The notes beneath the pieces are model-generated. The model was not told the origin of the DNA, searched no databases, and saw only the letters and a program-made list of their open reading frames with translations. DNA of 45,274 nt, from contig MOYD01000062.1 of assembly GCA_001899395.1 (NCBI GenBank), positions 211,963-257,236 on the forward strand, in the 5' to 3' direction. This DNA is from Candidatus Gastranaerophilales bacterium Zag_111 (GTDB lineage: Bacteria; Cyanobacteriota; Vampirovibrionia; Gastranaerophilales; Gastranaerophilaceae). Positions 37,133 through 44,127 of the stretch are shown here, piece after piece (position 1 is the first letter of the stretch; every line of letters starts with the position of its first letter). The position numbers were made by a program, and so were the translations under genes.

Positions 37133-37600
37133 ATGTCTATTGATTTAGTTAGAAAATATTTAAGCAAATTCGGTAAAGATGGAGATATTATTGAACTTGA
37201 CCAATCCAGTGCAACAGTTGAACTTGCAGCAAAAGCACTCGGGGTTATTCCGGCAAGAATTGCAAAAACTCTGTCTTTCAAAGTAGATAACGGCTGCTTA
37301 TTAGTTGTGACAGCCGGAGATACCAGAATTGACAACAAAAAATTTAAAGAATTTTTCCGAACAAAAGCAAAAATGCTAACTCCGAATGAAGTTATTGACT
37401 TTACAGGTCATGCAATCGGCGGGGTTTGCCCGTTTGGATTAACAACCCCTGACATCAAAATATACTGTGATAAATCAATGCAACGCTTTGAAACAGTATT
37501 TCCGGCCTGCGGCAGCAGTAATTCAGCAATAGAACTAACCTGTGAAGAATTGTTCCATATTTCAAATTGCAAGGAATGGGTTGACGTTTGCAAATATTAA
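37133..37600 (+). CDS. YbaK/EbsC-family aminoacyl-tRNA deacylase
   Basis: A 155-aa protein of the YbaK/ProX-like editing-domain family that hydrolyses mischarged tRNAs such as Cys-tRNA(Pro). Family features are RIAKTLSFKV (conserved lysine region), AGDTRIDNKKFKEFF, GHAIGGVCPFGL (the GxxxGxxxPxG loop) and FPACGSSNSAIELT. Ribosome site GGAGGGG. It ends with a terminator just before tRNA-Leu on the opposite strand. Confidence 0.92.
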   Translation: MSIDLVRKYLSKFGKDGDIIELDQSSATVELAAKALGVIPARIAKTLSFKVDNGCLLVVTAGDTRIDNKKFKEFFRTKAKMLTPNEVIDFTGHAIGGVCPFGLTTPDIKIYCDKSMQRFETVFPACGSSNSAIELTCEELFHISNCKEWVDVCKY

Positions 37601-37604
37601 ACAC

Positions 37605-37630
37605 AAAAAAGACCTCTTTAGGTCTTTTTT
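37605..37630. terminator. Terminator after the YbaK-like gene
   Basis: AAAAAAGACC, loop TCTTTA, GGTCTTTTTT. It lies between the convergent YbaK-like gene and tRNA-Leu and can serve both. Confidence 0.88.
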
Positions 37631-37633
37631 AAA

Positions 37634-37720
37634 TGGTGCCGATGGCCGGGGTCGAACCGGCACGAGGTTGCCCTCACAAGATTTTGAGTCTAGCACGTCT
37701 ACCAATTCCATCACATCGGC
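37634..37720 (-). tRNA. tRNA-Leu (anticodon CAA)
   Basis: An 87-nt class II tRNA with encoded CCA. Acceptor stem GCCGATG/CATCGGC, D-loop with AATTGGTAGA, anticodon loop CTCAAAA (CAA), a long variable arm and T-arm GCCGG-TTCGACC-CCGGC. The anticodon stem has one U-U mismatch (CUAGA/UCUUG). Small frames across this region are not genes. Confidence 0.95.
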
Positions 37721-37850
37721 TTATTCGTGATTGTATGTTTATCATAACTTAAAAATATTATTTTTCAAGAACTTTTTGAAATTATACCGCCGGATTTTCC
37801 ATACTCAAACGGCGGATATTAAAATTCATAAAACATAAGATAAAATTTGT

Positions 37851-38639
37851 ATGAAAAAACTTATTTACATTTTAACGATTTTTATCTTATTTACAAGTGA
37901 AGCTTTTGCAACAACCTTCACTGGCGGGGTTTCAAAAGTCGGACAACAGGCAAGCAATCAGGTCGTAGATTCTACAACAGGGCAAGCTGTTGAGTTTGCA
38001 AAAGTTTCTATTCCTCAAAAAAATTACAGAACATACACAGACGCAAACGGAAATTTTGAGTTACCAAAAATCCAAATTACTCAGCCAACTATTATGAATG
38101 TTGAAAAAGAAGGCTACAGACCGTTTTCACTTACTATTAACAACGGGGAAAGTCTTTCTAATCCTATGAAAATCGAAATTGCAAAAAGTGAAGCGGCAGA
38201 TATTGCACTTGACACGCAAATTTTGCACCTTGGGGATGACAGTTTTTCAAAAAACTCTGCTAACGCTTCTGATTTTCGACTGAAATCAATTGGACCTTAT
38301 TATTCAAAAGACTTTATCATGACCCAAAACGCAAAACAGAGTTCAAACTACCTTGTAATCGGTTCAATTGTAGGGCTTGATACAAAGCTTGCAAAATCAA
38401 TGGGGCAAAACAGGATTAAAACCGCATACTCAAGCCCTGCAGAAGTCTACTTTAACGGTAAAATGATAGGACAACTCCACGTAAACGGAGACGGGCAGCG
38501 GATAAAAATTCCAAATTCGCTAATTCTGGCAGATAAGCCTAACCAGATTACAATCAAAACAGGACAAAATCTCATGCCAAGCGACCACATTGACTACGAT
38601 GATATCGAGATTATGAACCTTTCGATTTTAAGCGAATAA
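37851..38639 (+). CDS. Secreted protein with carboxypeptidase-regulatory-like domain
   Basis: A 262-aa exported protein: signal peptide MKKLIYILTIFILFTSEAFA with cleavage after AFA. Residues 30-115 resemble a CarboxypepD_reg-like Ig fold (VDSTTGQAVEFAKVSI, YRTYTDANGNFELPKI, EKEGYRPFS). The C-terminal part (EVYFNGKMIGQLHVNGDG) looks like a further beta domain. It probably acts at the cell surface or in the periplasm; function unknown. The gene is monocistronic, with no clear ribosome site. Confidence 0.8.
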   Translation: MKKLIYILTIFILFTSEAFATTFTGGVSKVGQQASNQVVDSTTGQAVEFAKVSIPQKNYRTYTDANGNFELPKIQITQPTIMNVEKEGYRPFSLTINNGESLSNPMKIEIAKSEAADIALDTQILHLGDDSFSKNSANASDFRLKSIGPYYSKDFIMTQNAKQSSNYLVIGSIVGLDTKLAKSMGQNRIKTAYSSPAEVYFNGKMIGQLHVNGDGQRIKIPNSLILADKPNQITIKTGQNLMPSDHIDYDDIEIMNLSILSE

Positions 38640-38662
38640 CAACAAAATAAATCTCATCAAGT

Positions 38663-39925
38663 TTAAGGATTATATATCACAATACCAGAACCATTAGTAC
38701 AGGAACCATTAGCACAAATCTTTGTCTTGCTAATTGACGAACTCATACACATATGCTCTGTTCCGTTTGTAAATGTCACCATTATACTACTTCCCGGAGT
38801 AGTACGACTTAAAGTATATTCAACCTGGCTCCCATATGAAACAGGAGAGGTAACATGCCCGCAATATGAATGATTTACACAGCTTTCGCTTTCATATATT
38901 TGTTGAATACGTTCACAGTATGGAGTTACATTCATGGAAGCAGAAACATCTGACTGAAAACTACCATATAAGAGTGACATTTTTATATCTTTTGTCATAT
39001 CACTAAATTTATAATTATTAGATAGTGAAAAACTACATTTTATTTCATTTGTGCTAGAGTTGACATAATTAGCGCAACTAATATATAAGTACATCTTAGG
39101 TTTACAAGTTGCATTGCTGTTTTTAATACTGTCAAACGTACAGCAATGATGAGTATTTGAGGTTATGCTGGATAAATTTGCTTCACAGCAGGTTAAATCC
39201 CATTCGTTTGAATTTGATGAACAATCCGGAGGGCAATCCGGCAAAGTTCCACAGCCACATGTTTGACCTTCACATGGGTCACAATCAGGAAGCGTGCCAC
39301 AACCGCAAGTCTTTCCCTCGCATGGGTCTTCACCGTCTTGGATTGGCGTAAATTCCGTTTCTAATACCGCTGCTACTTCTGTGTTTCTCCCCGCTCGAGT
39401 TTGGACATCTATTGTAAATGTTCGTAAGTCTTTACCTAACACGTTTGGGGATTTTGTACCGTTTATGTCTATTAGTCCTTCGATTGCCTGAGCGCCGGTT
39501 TGAGGGGTCAAGCATATTGAAGCACCGTTTTTAAGTTTTGCGCATGAACCTTTATACGTTGGTGTGTACACTTTCTTATCATTGTCTTTGTATTCATAAT
39601 ATCTTGTTGCAAAACAATCGCCGTTATTATCCCCGCATAGTTTTGAGGGGCGAAGATAGGTTTTTATAAACTTTTCCGCACTATCTGTATATGTGGTTGG
39701 CTCTTCATTTGTATACATCATCGTCTCAAAAAATGATGATTTATTCTCATTGACAGCCAGACCTTCTACCGCACTTTGGATTGTTTGGGTTTCGCGTTTA
39801 TATGCTTGTTGAAATGAGTTTTCCTGATAATGACTTACTACTGAGGGTAAAACCAATGCCGCGATTACTCCGACTATCACCACCGCGACTAGTACTTCGG
39901 TTAGAGTGAACCCATTTTTACTCAT
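38663..39925 (-). CDS. Long prepilin-like protein with Cys-rich repeats, paired with an XRE regulator
   Basis: A 420-aa prepilin with leader MSKNG and processing site G^FTLTEVLVAVVIVGVIAALVLPSV. Residues 20-195 form the pilin body ending in LIDINGTKSPNVLGKDLRTF. Then come PIQDGEDPCEG, two tandem 16-residue Cys-rich units, CSSNSNEWDLTCC, HHCC and a C-terminal domain of about 150 residues with many Cys and Ser. The part up to HHCC matches the partial gene at 1-555; the last domain does not. Ribosome site GGAGAA. It is divergent from an XRE gene 113 nt away. Confidence 0.9.
   Translation of the reverse strand: MSKNGFTLTEVLVAVVIVGVIAALVLPSVVSHYQENSFQQAYKRETQTIQSAVEGLAVNENKSSFFETMMYTNEEPTTYTDSAEKFIKTYLRPSKLCGDNNGDCFATRYYEYKDNDKKVYTPTYKGSCAKLKNGASICLTPQTGAQAIEGLIDINGTKSPNVLGKDLRTFTIDVQTRAGRNTEVAAVLETEFTPIQDGEDPCEGKTCGCGTLPDCDPCEGQTCGCGTLPDCPPDCSSNSNEWDLTCCEANLSSITSNTHHCCTFDSIKNSNATCKPKMYLYISCANYVNSSTNEIKCSFSLSNNYKFSDMTKDIKMSLLYGSFQSDVSASMNVTPYCERIQQIYESESCVNHSYCGHVTSPVSYGSQVEYTLSRTTPGSSIMVTFTNGTEHMCMSSSISKTKICANGSCTNGSGIVIYNP
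39230..39325 (-). repeat. Two tandem 48-nt Cys-rich repeat units
   Basis: Units 39278-39325 and 39230-39277 each encode P-C-E-G-x-T-C-G-C-G-T-L-P-D-C-x, the same array as at 25-120. Confidence 0.85.
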
Positions 39926-39960
39926 ATTTTATTCTCCATGATTAAACAGTATTACAATAT

Positions 39961-40032
39961 TATTATCTAATTAAATAATATTATTATACATATAGATAAT
40001 ATTAATCAAGTCTTTATCTGAAATGTTACACT
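39961..40032. promoter_or_regulatory. Divergent control region, prepilin 38663-39925 / XRE 40039-40242
   Basis: A 9-bp inverted repeat TATTATCTA (39961-39969) and TAGATAATA (39993-40001) surrounds a 12-bp palindrome AATAATATTATT (39974-39985). TACACT (40027-40032) is the candidate -10 of the XRE gene. Probable operator for the XRE protein. Confidence 0.55.
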
Positions 40033-40038
40033 TTGTAT

Positions 40039-40242
40039 ATGATTAAAAATAAACTTTCTATAATGATGGGGGTTCGTAAAATGAATATGGCTGAGCTTGC
40101 AAGGCTTGCCGGACTTAGTCATGTGGCGGTTTTTAGAATTTATCACAATAAAACTAAGACTATTGAACTTGAAACAATAAACAAGCTGTGTTACGCACTG
40201 GACTGTAAAATTCAGGATATTTTTGAGTATATTCCGGACTAA
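40039..40242 (+). CDS. Small XRE-family HTH regulator, probably leaderless
   Basis: A 67-aa protein consisting of one HTH (LSIMMGVRKMNMAELARLAG, recognition helix SHVAVFRIYHNK), similar to the minimal Cro/CI type with a YALDCKIQDIFEY ending. It is divergent from the long prepilin gene. ATG at 40039 has no ribosome site and TACACT 6 nt upstream. Confidence 0.88.
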   Translation: MIKNKLSIMMGVRKMNMAELARLAGLSHVAVFRIYHNKTKTIELETINKLCYALDCKIQDIFEYIPD

Positions 40243-40350
40243 ATTTTGTTAAAATTTATTAAATTTAATTTTCATCACTAGCAATTATTTTCAAAAAAAT
40301 ACTTTTATAGATATGTGTGGTAATTGTATTATGATGAAAGGCGGTTTGGA

Positions 40351-40806
40351 ATGTTAAATGTAGAAAAGTGTGGGGTTATGCCTGCTGTTGACAGGTATTG
40401 TGATTGTGACGTTGAAAGAAATTACGAAAGAGGTTGTTTTGCTCCGCGGAAGAAGCCAACAAACGAAGATGAGTTACACGCGCTTAAAACTCTTATGTTA
40501 TTAAATCCGTTTGTAATTCCGATAGTATATGACTTGATTACAAGCCCAAACGGCGTATTAACCCATGACCCTGATAAAAAAGTTAAACCGATTGTAATAC
40601 CGGGTGACGGACGTCAGGTTCGACAATTTGTAAGGGTTTCAACTGGTGAAGTTATTCCTATTCCTGTTATGATTGGCTCTACAACAAAAGTCAAAATTCT
40701 TAAAGACGGAACTTATGAAGTTACAACAAAATATTCTTATCTTGGAGCAAAAGAAAAAACAACAGTAATGACAGAAGAAGAATTTATTAACAAATTCGGG
40801 AAATAA
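40351..40806 (+). CDS. Uncharacterised 151-aa protein
   Basis: No family recognised. The N-terminus (MLNVEKCGVMPAVDRYCDCD) is Cys-rich, followed by ALKTLMLLNPFVIPIVYDLITSPNGV and a beta-rich C-terminal half with VIPIPVMIGSTTKVKILKDGTYEVTTKYSYLG. No signal peptide. ATG at 40351 was chosen because AAAGGCGG ends 6 nt upstream; an in-frame TTG at 40324 precedes that site. It is followed by a strong terminator. Confidence 0.75.
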   Translation: MLNVEKCGVMPAVDRYCDCDVERNYERGCFAPRKKPTNEDELHALKTLMLLNPFVIPIVYDLITSPNGVLTHDPDKKVKPIVIPGDGRQVRQFVRVSTGEVIPIPVMIGSTTKVKILKDGTYEVTTKYSYLGAKEKTTVMTEEEFINKFGK

Positions 40807-40820
40807 ATTTTTCACAAAAA

Positions 40821-40852
40821 AAAGCCGCTGATGAAATTCATCAGCGGCTTTT
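40821..40852. terminator. Bidirectional terminator before ycf23
   Basis: AAAGCCGCTGATGAA and TTCATCAGCGGCTTT form a 15-nt inverted repeat with adjacent A and T runs. It serves the uncharacterised gene at 40351 and convergent ycf23. Confidence 0.9.
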
Positions 40853-40867
40853 TATTTTTATATAAGA

Positions 40868-41626
40868 TTAAACCATTTCAGCAATTTTTGTTGCGTTTTT
40901 GTTAGCAATTTCAACTAAAGATGAGATTGTAGCCATCATTGAAATTGTTGAAGTTAATTTATTAACACAAGAACCGCAACCAATAGCAGAAGCGCCTGCA
41001 GCAAATGCAAACGGTGCTGTAGTAGGGTTAATACCGGTTGCTGTCATAATAGGCATTTCAACATTTCTTACAAGTTCAATTGTGTTAGAAATAGTTAATT
41101 CTGCTCTATCCATTAATGCTCTTGCACCTGTTAAGTTAGCATCTTTTGAGTAGTGACCTTCTGTTTGGATTAAGTCAATTCCCATTGATTCAAGTTTAAC
41201 AGCTAACGCGATTTGGTCAGCAGTTGAGATTTCACCAGGGATTGTAACTGAGAAAAATACTTTTCTGCCGTCAAAAAGTGATAATGTTTCTTCAACAAGT
41301 GAAAGAACATCGTTTACATCAAATGACATACCTTTTTTGTAAAGAACATCAAAGTTTCCAAGTTCAATCGCATCAGCGCCAAGTTCAATTGCTCTAACAA
41401 GTTCTGATGGCACAATTGAAGAAACAAACAGCGGAAGTTCAGTCATTTGGCGAACTTTTTTAACAATGTCTTCTCTTGCGCAAATATCAACTGCAGAAGC
41501 TTTTGCACTTTCTGCTGATGATACTACTTTTTTAATATTTTCTATATCAAAGTTATCAATACCTGCAATAACTTTTACCGCACGTTTTTCTTCTAAGTGC
41601 TGTTTAAATAAATCTATTCTTGCCAT
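40868..41626 (-). CDS. ycf23: Ycf23/DUF561 family protein
   Basis: A 252-aa TIM-barrel-like protein of the DUF561/Ycf23 family, known from cyanobacteria and red-lineage plastids. Diagnostic parts: FKQHLEEKRAVKVIAGIDNFD, AKASAVDICA, LPLFVSSIVPSELVRAIELGADAIELGNFD, GIDLIQTEGHYS, PIMTATGINPTTAPFAFAAGASAIGCGS. Its biochemical role is not established. It supports cyanobacterial ancestry of the genome. Ribosome site AGGAGG. Confidence 0.9.
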   Translation of the reverse strand: MARIDLFKQHLEEKRAVKVIAGIDNFDIENIKKVVSSAESAKASAVDICAREDIVKKVRQMTELPLFVSSIVPSELVRAIELGADAIELGNFDVLYKKGMSFDVNDVLSLVEETLSLFDGRKVFFSVTIPGEISTADQIALAVKLESMGIDLIQTEGHYSKDANLTGARALMDRAELTISNTIELVRNVEMPIMTATGINPTTAPFAFAAGASAIGCGSCVNKLTSTISMMATISSLVEIANKNATKIAEMV

Positions 41627-41735
41627 AATTTCCTCCTAATTTTATTACGGTTTATCCTTTCTGAATTATACATTAAAATTTTAATATTATCAAGAACTAA
41701 CCTCGATAAATAATTCCAGAGAATACATTTTCCGA

Positions 41736-41760
41736 TTAAGTAAAAAAATAATTTACTTAA
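41736..41760 (+). promoter_or_regulatory. Hairpin in the 5' leader of the serine protease gene
   Basis: TTAAGTAAA and TTTACTTAA form a perfect 9-bp inverted repeat directly before the AGAGG ribosome site (13 nt before ATG). It could be an operator or an RNA hairpin affecting translation. Confidence 0.5.
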
Positions 41761-41773
41761 AGAGGTTAATAAT

Positions 41774-42463
41774 ATGGAAAAAAAGATATTTATTTTTATG
41801 TTATTTATTTTTCTTGGAGTAGCTCCCGGAGAATGCCGTGTGAGTTATGCTCCGGATGAACAGGTAAATATAAGCGTCTATGAAAAAATCAGTCCTGCAA
41901 TTGTTGCAATAGAAGCACAAGTAAAAGACGGAGTTTCAGCCGGAACAGGATGTATTGTATCTTCGGACGGGCTTATTTTAACAGGTTCACACGTTGTGGA
42001 AAATTTCAAAGATATTGAAGTTACAACCCATAACGGACAAACGTACAAGGCAAAATTTGTTGCTCAAATGGGGAAGAATAAAGACTTAGCACTGATAAAA
42101 ATCAGCCCTAAACGACCGCTCGAAACGGTTTCCTTCGGGGACTCCGAAGAAGTAAAAGTCGGACAAAAAGTTCTTAGTATAGGCAATCCTTTTGGATTTT
42201 CAAACACCTTAACTCAAGGGATAATATCAAGAATTGACTACGTTAAAAACAGGTTTCAAACAGACGCTGCAATAAACCCTGGCTGCTCAGGAGGTCCATT
42301 ATTGAACTCAACAGGAGAAGTCATCGGAATAAGCCAGTCAATTTACAACCCTGACCACAACATTTCAAACATCGGTATAGGGTTTGCAATTCCCTCAAAC
42401 GAAGCTGTGAAATTTATTGCGTCTGTTGACAAGACAAAAATTTCCAGTAGCAAAAAAAATTAA
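41774..42463 (+). CDS. Exported trypsin-like serine protease (HtrA/DegP type, no PDZ)
   Basis: A 229-aa protein with N-terminal signal (KKIFIFMLFIFLGVAPGEC; the C may be a lipobox-like residue). One chymotrypsin-fold protease domain has triad H73 (TGSHVV), D104 (KDLALIK) and S172 (GCSGGP, Cys replacing the usual Asn of GNSGGP). The usual HtrA PDZ domains are missing; the chain ends soon after IGFAIPSNEAVKFI. It probably degrades or processes periplasmic or surface proteins. Its stop directly abuts the convergent prepilin copy 3. Confidence 0.9.
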   Translation: MEKKIFIFMLFIFLGVAPGECRVSYAPDEQVNISVYEKISPAIVAIEAQVKDGVSAGTGCIVSSDGLILTGSHVVENFKDIEVTTHNGQTYKAKFVAQMGKNKDLALIKISPKRPLETVSFGDSEEVKVGQKVLSIGNPFGFSNTLTQGIISRIDYVKNRFQTDAAINPGCSGGPLLNSTGEVIGISQSIYNPDHNISNIGIGFAIPSNEAVKFIASVDKTKISSSKKN

Positions 42464-43274
42464 TCATTTATACTCTTTTTTCGCAACAAAGTCTTTCCAA
42501 TATCTATGCCCGTCACCTTTCGGGCTTTTATCGTTTAGGGCATAGTAGGCACAAGTTAAAGCCCTTTGGTGAATGGAACTGTTAGCGCGGCAATATGTTG
42601 AACCGGTTAATGTTCCACCACCATAATAAACCGTATCATAGTCATTATCCGGATGTTCTTGTCCTTCCGGTATAACCTGACCATCTGTAGTAAATATAAA
42701 ACTAAAAATATCAATGCCAATTATATTTGGTTTTTTAGTGCCGTTTATATCTACACAAATTCGAGGTCCATTAAAACCTTTTTTAGGTGAGTCGTCAAAC
42801 AGATACATTTTCCCCGATATATCCATTCTAAAACCAGAAGCATCACATTCTAACTTACATTGATTACCATTCATACAATATATATCATATGGATAGTTAT
42901 AATTTTTAGTACCATCGCTATTAGTTTCAACATCACTCCATATCCAATCAGAAGTCTTTGTTATACCTTTTATATATTTAGGAAATTCTGAAATGAAGGC
43001 AGACATACCATTTCGTGCTGTCCAGGTTGAGATATCTTCCTCATTTTCGTTTAAAAAAAGTCTTGATGCTTGATTTAATTCAGAATAAGTTTTCTTGAAT
43101 GCAGTTTGTAACTCTGTCGCTCTTGTATTTGCAATTAATGTTGGAATTGTCATTGCCGCAACTACACCAATGACACCAAGGGTAATTAATATTTCTGCAA
43201 GCGTAAACCCTTTATTGGAGAGCTTTAACGGTGCCCCCCCCCCCGTTTTTCAAGCTATGATTGAGTTTCAACAT
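42464..43274 (-). CDS. Prepilin-like protein with poly-G leader, out of frame as sequenced
   Basis: ATG at 43274 follows AAAGGAGAG and begins MLKLNHSLKN, then a G11 tract. The start frame ends after TVKALQ. The body (APLKLSNKG^FTLAEILITLGVIGVVAAMTIPTL) is one nucleotide away. With G10 a 269-aa prepilin with a 22-residue leader results. The mature part has VDINGTKKPNIIGIDIFSFIFT and a closing TCAYYALNDKSP...YW. The promoter is TTGACA-17-TATATT. No XRE neighbour; mlaE is divergent and the protease convergent. Confidence 0.85.
43234..43244 (-). repeat. Poly-G tract (G11) in prepilin leader, copy 3
   Basis: Eleven uninterrupted G on the coding strand, in the same leader context and with the same length and frame offset as copy 2. 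Confidence 0.92.
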
Positions 43275-43305
43275 ACTATACTCTCCTTTTGTTTGTATAC
43301 AACTA

Positions 43306-43334
43306 AATATAATACCATTTAGAATTTTTGTCAA
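43306..43334 (-). promoter_or_regulatory. Promoter of poly-G prepilin copy 3
   Basis: Minus strand TTGACA (43329-43334), a 17-nt spacer and TATATT (43306-43311), about 25 nt of leader before ATG. Confidence 0.72.
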
Positions 43335-43390
43335 GCAATATTAGACTTATTTGATTATTTATGATATTTTAAACTTGAGAGGTTCAAATT

Positions 43391-44125
43391 TTGATTAAGT
43401 TTTTAGGACTTTGTGTACAAAATCTCATAGAGTGTATAAAATATCTGTTTGGCGGAAATATGAAATTCCGAACAGTGGTTACTCAGGCGGCTGCAATAAG
43501 TTATGACTCGCTCCCTATATCCCTTGTTATCGCGTTTATTTCTGCTGCGGTTATCGCAATCCAAGTATCAAAAGAGTTCCTTTTAACCGGCGCTGAAACT
43601 TACATTGGCGGTACAATTGCAATTGTTATGATAAGAGAGATTGCACCGGGATTTGTAGCTCTTGCAATCGGAGCAAGAGCCGGAACCGCGATTTCAGCAG
43701 AAATCGCAAATATGCAGGTTACATCTCAGGTTGACGCGATTAAAACCCTAAAAATTAATCCGATAGGTTATTATTTCACACCAAGAATTATTGCAGCAGC
43801 AATTACTGTACCAATGGTCGTTCTGGTTGCCGAATACATTGGGATTTTAGGCGGAATGTTTGTATCTTTGGGCACAATTAACCTTAACCCCGCAAGATAT
43901 ATGGCATCTGTTTGGGCATGGATTGCGACTAAAGATATTTACATAAGTCTTTTAAAAGCATGTATTTTTGGAGCACTAATTGCTCTTGTTTGCGCTACAA
44001 AAGGTTACGAAACCAGAGGCGGAGCTAAAGAAGTAGGAACTTCAACCACTCAGGCTGCAATTTTATCAACAATTTACATGCTGGTTGCGGATTTTTTGAT
44101 AAATTTGGTATTTTATATTGCATAA
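43391..44125 (+). CDS. mlaE: MlaE-family ABC transporter permease
   Basis: A 244-aa inner-membrane permease of the MlaE/TGD1 family for lipid transport between membranes. Typical segments: QAAAISYDSLPISLVIAFISAAV, IAIQVSKEFLLTGAETYIGG, REIAPGFVALAIGARAGTAISAEI, MQVTSQVDAIKTLKINPIGY. The start is TTG at 43391 with GAGAGG 9 nt upstream. No ATPase (MlaF) or MCE protein (MlaD) gene is adjacent, because the next gene lies on the other strand 2 nt after the stop. Confidence 0.93.
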   Translation: MIKFLGLCVQNLIECIKYLFGGNMKFRTVVTQAAAISYDSLPISLVIAFISAAVIAIQVSKEFLLTGAETYIGGTIAIVMIREIAPGFVALAIGARAGTAISAEIANMQVTSQVDAIKTLKINPIGYYFTPRIIAAAITVPMVVLVAEYIGILGGMFVSLGTINLNPARYMASVWAWIATKDIYISLLKACIFGALIALVCATKGYETRGGAKEVGTSTTQAAILSTIYMLVADFLINLVFYIA

Positions 44126-44127
44126 TA

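Noticed and set aside
37542-37730. Small frame ending in GRGRTGTRLPSQDFESSTS
   Set aside because: It is a typical false translation across a tRNA gene on the other strand.
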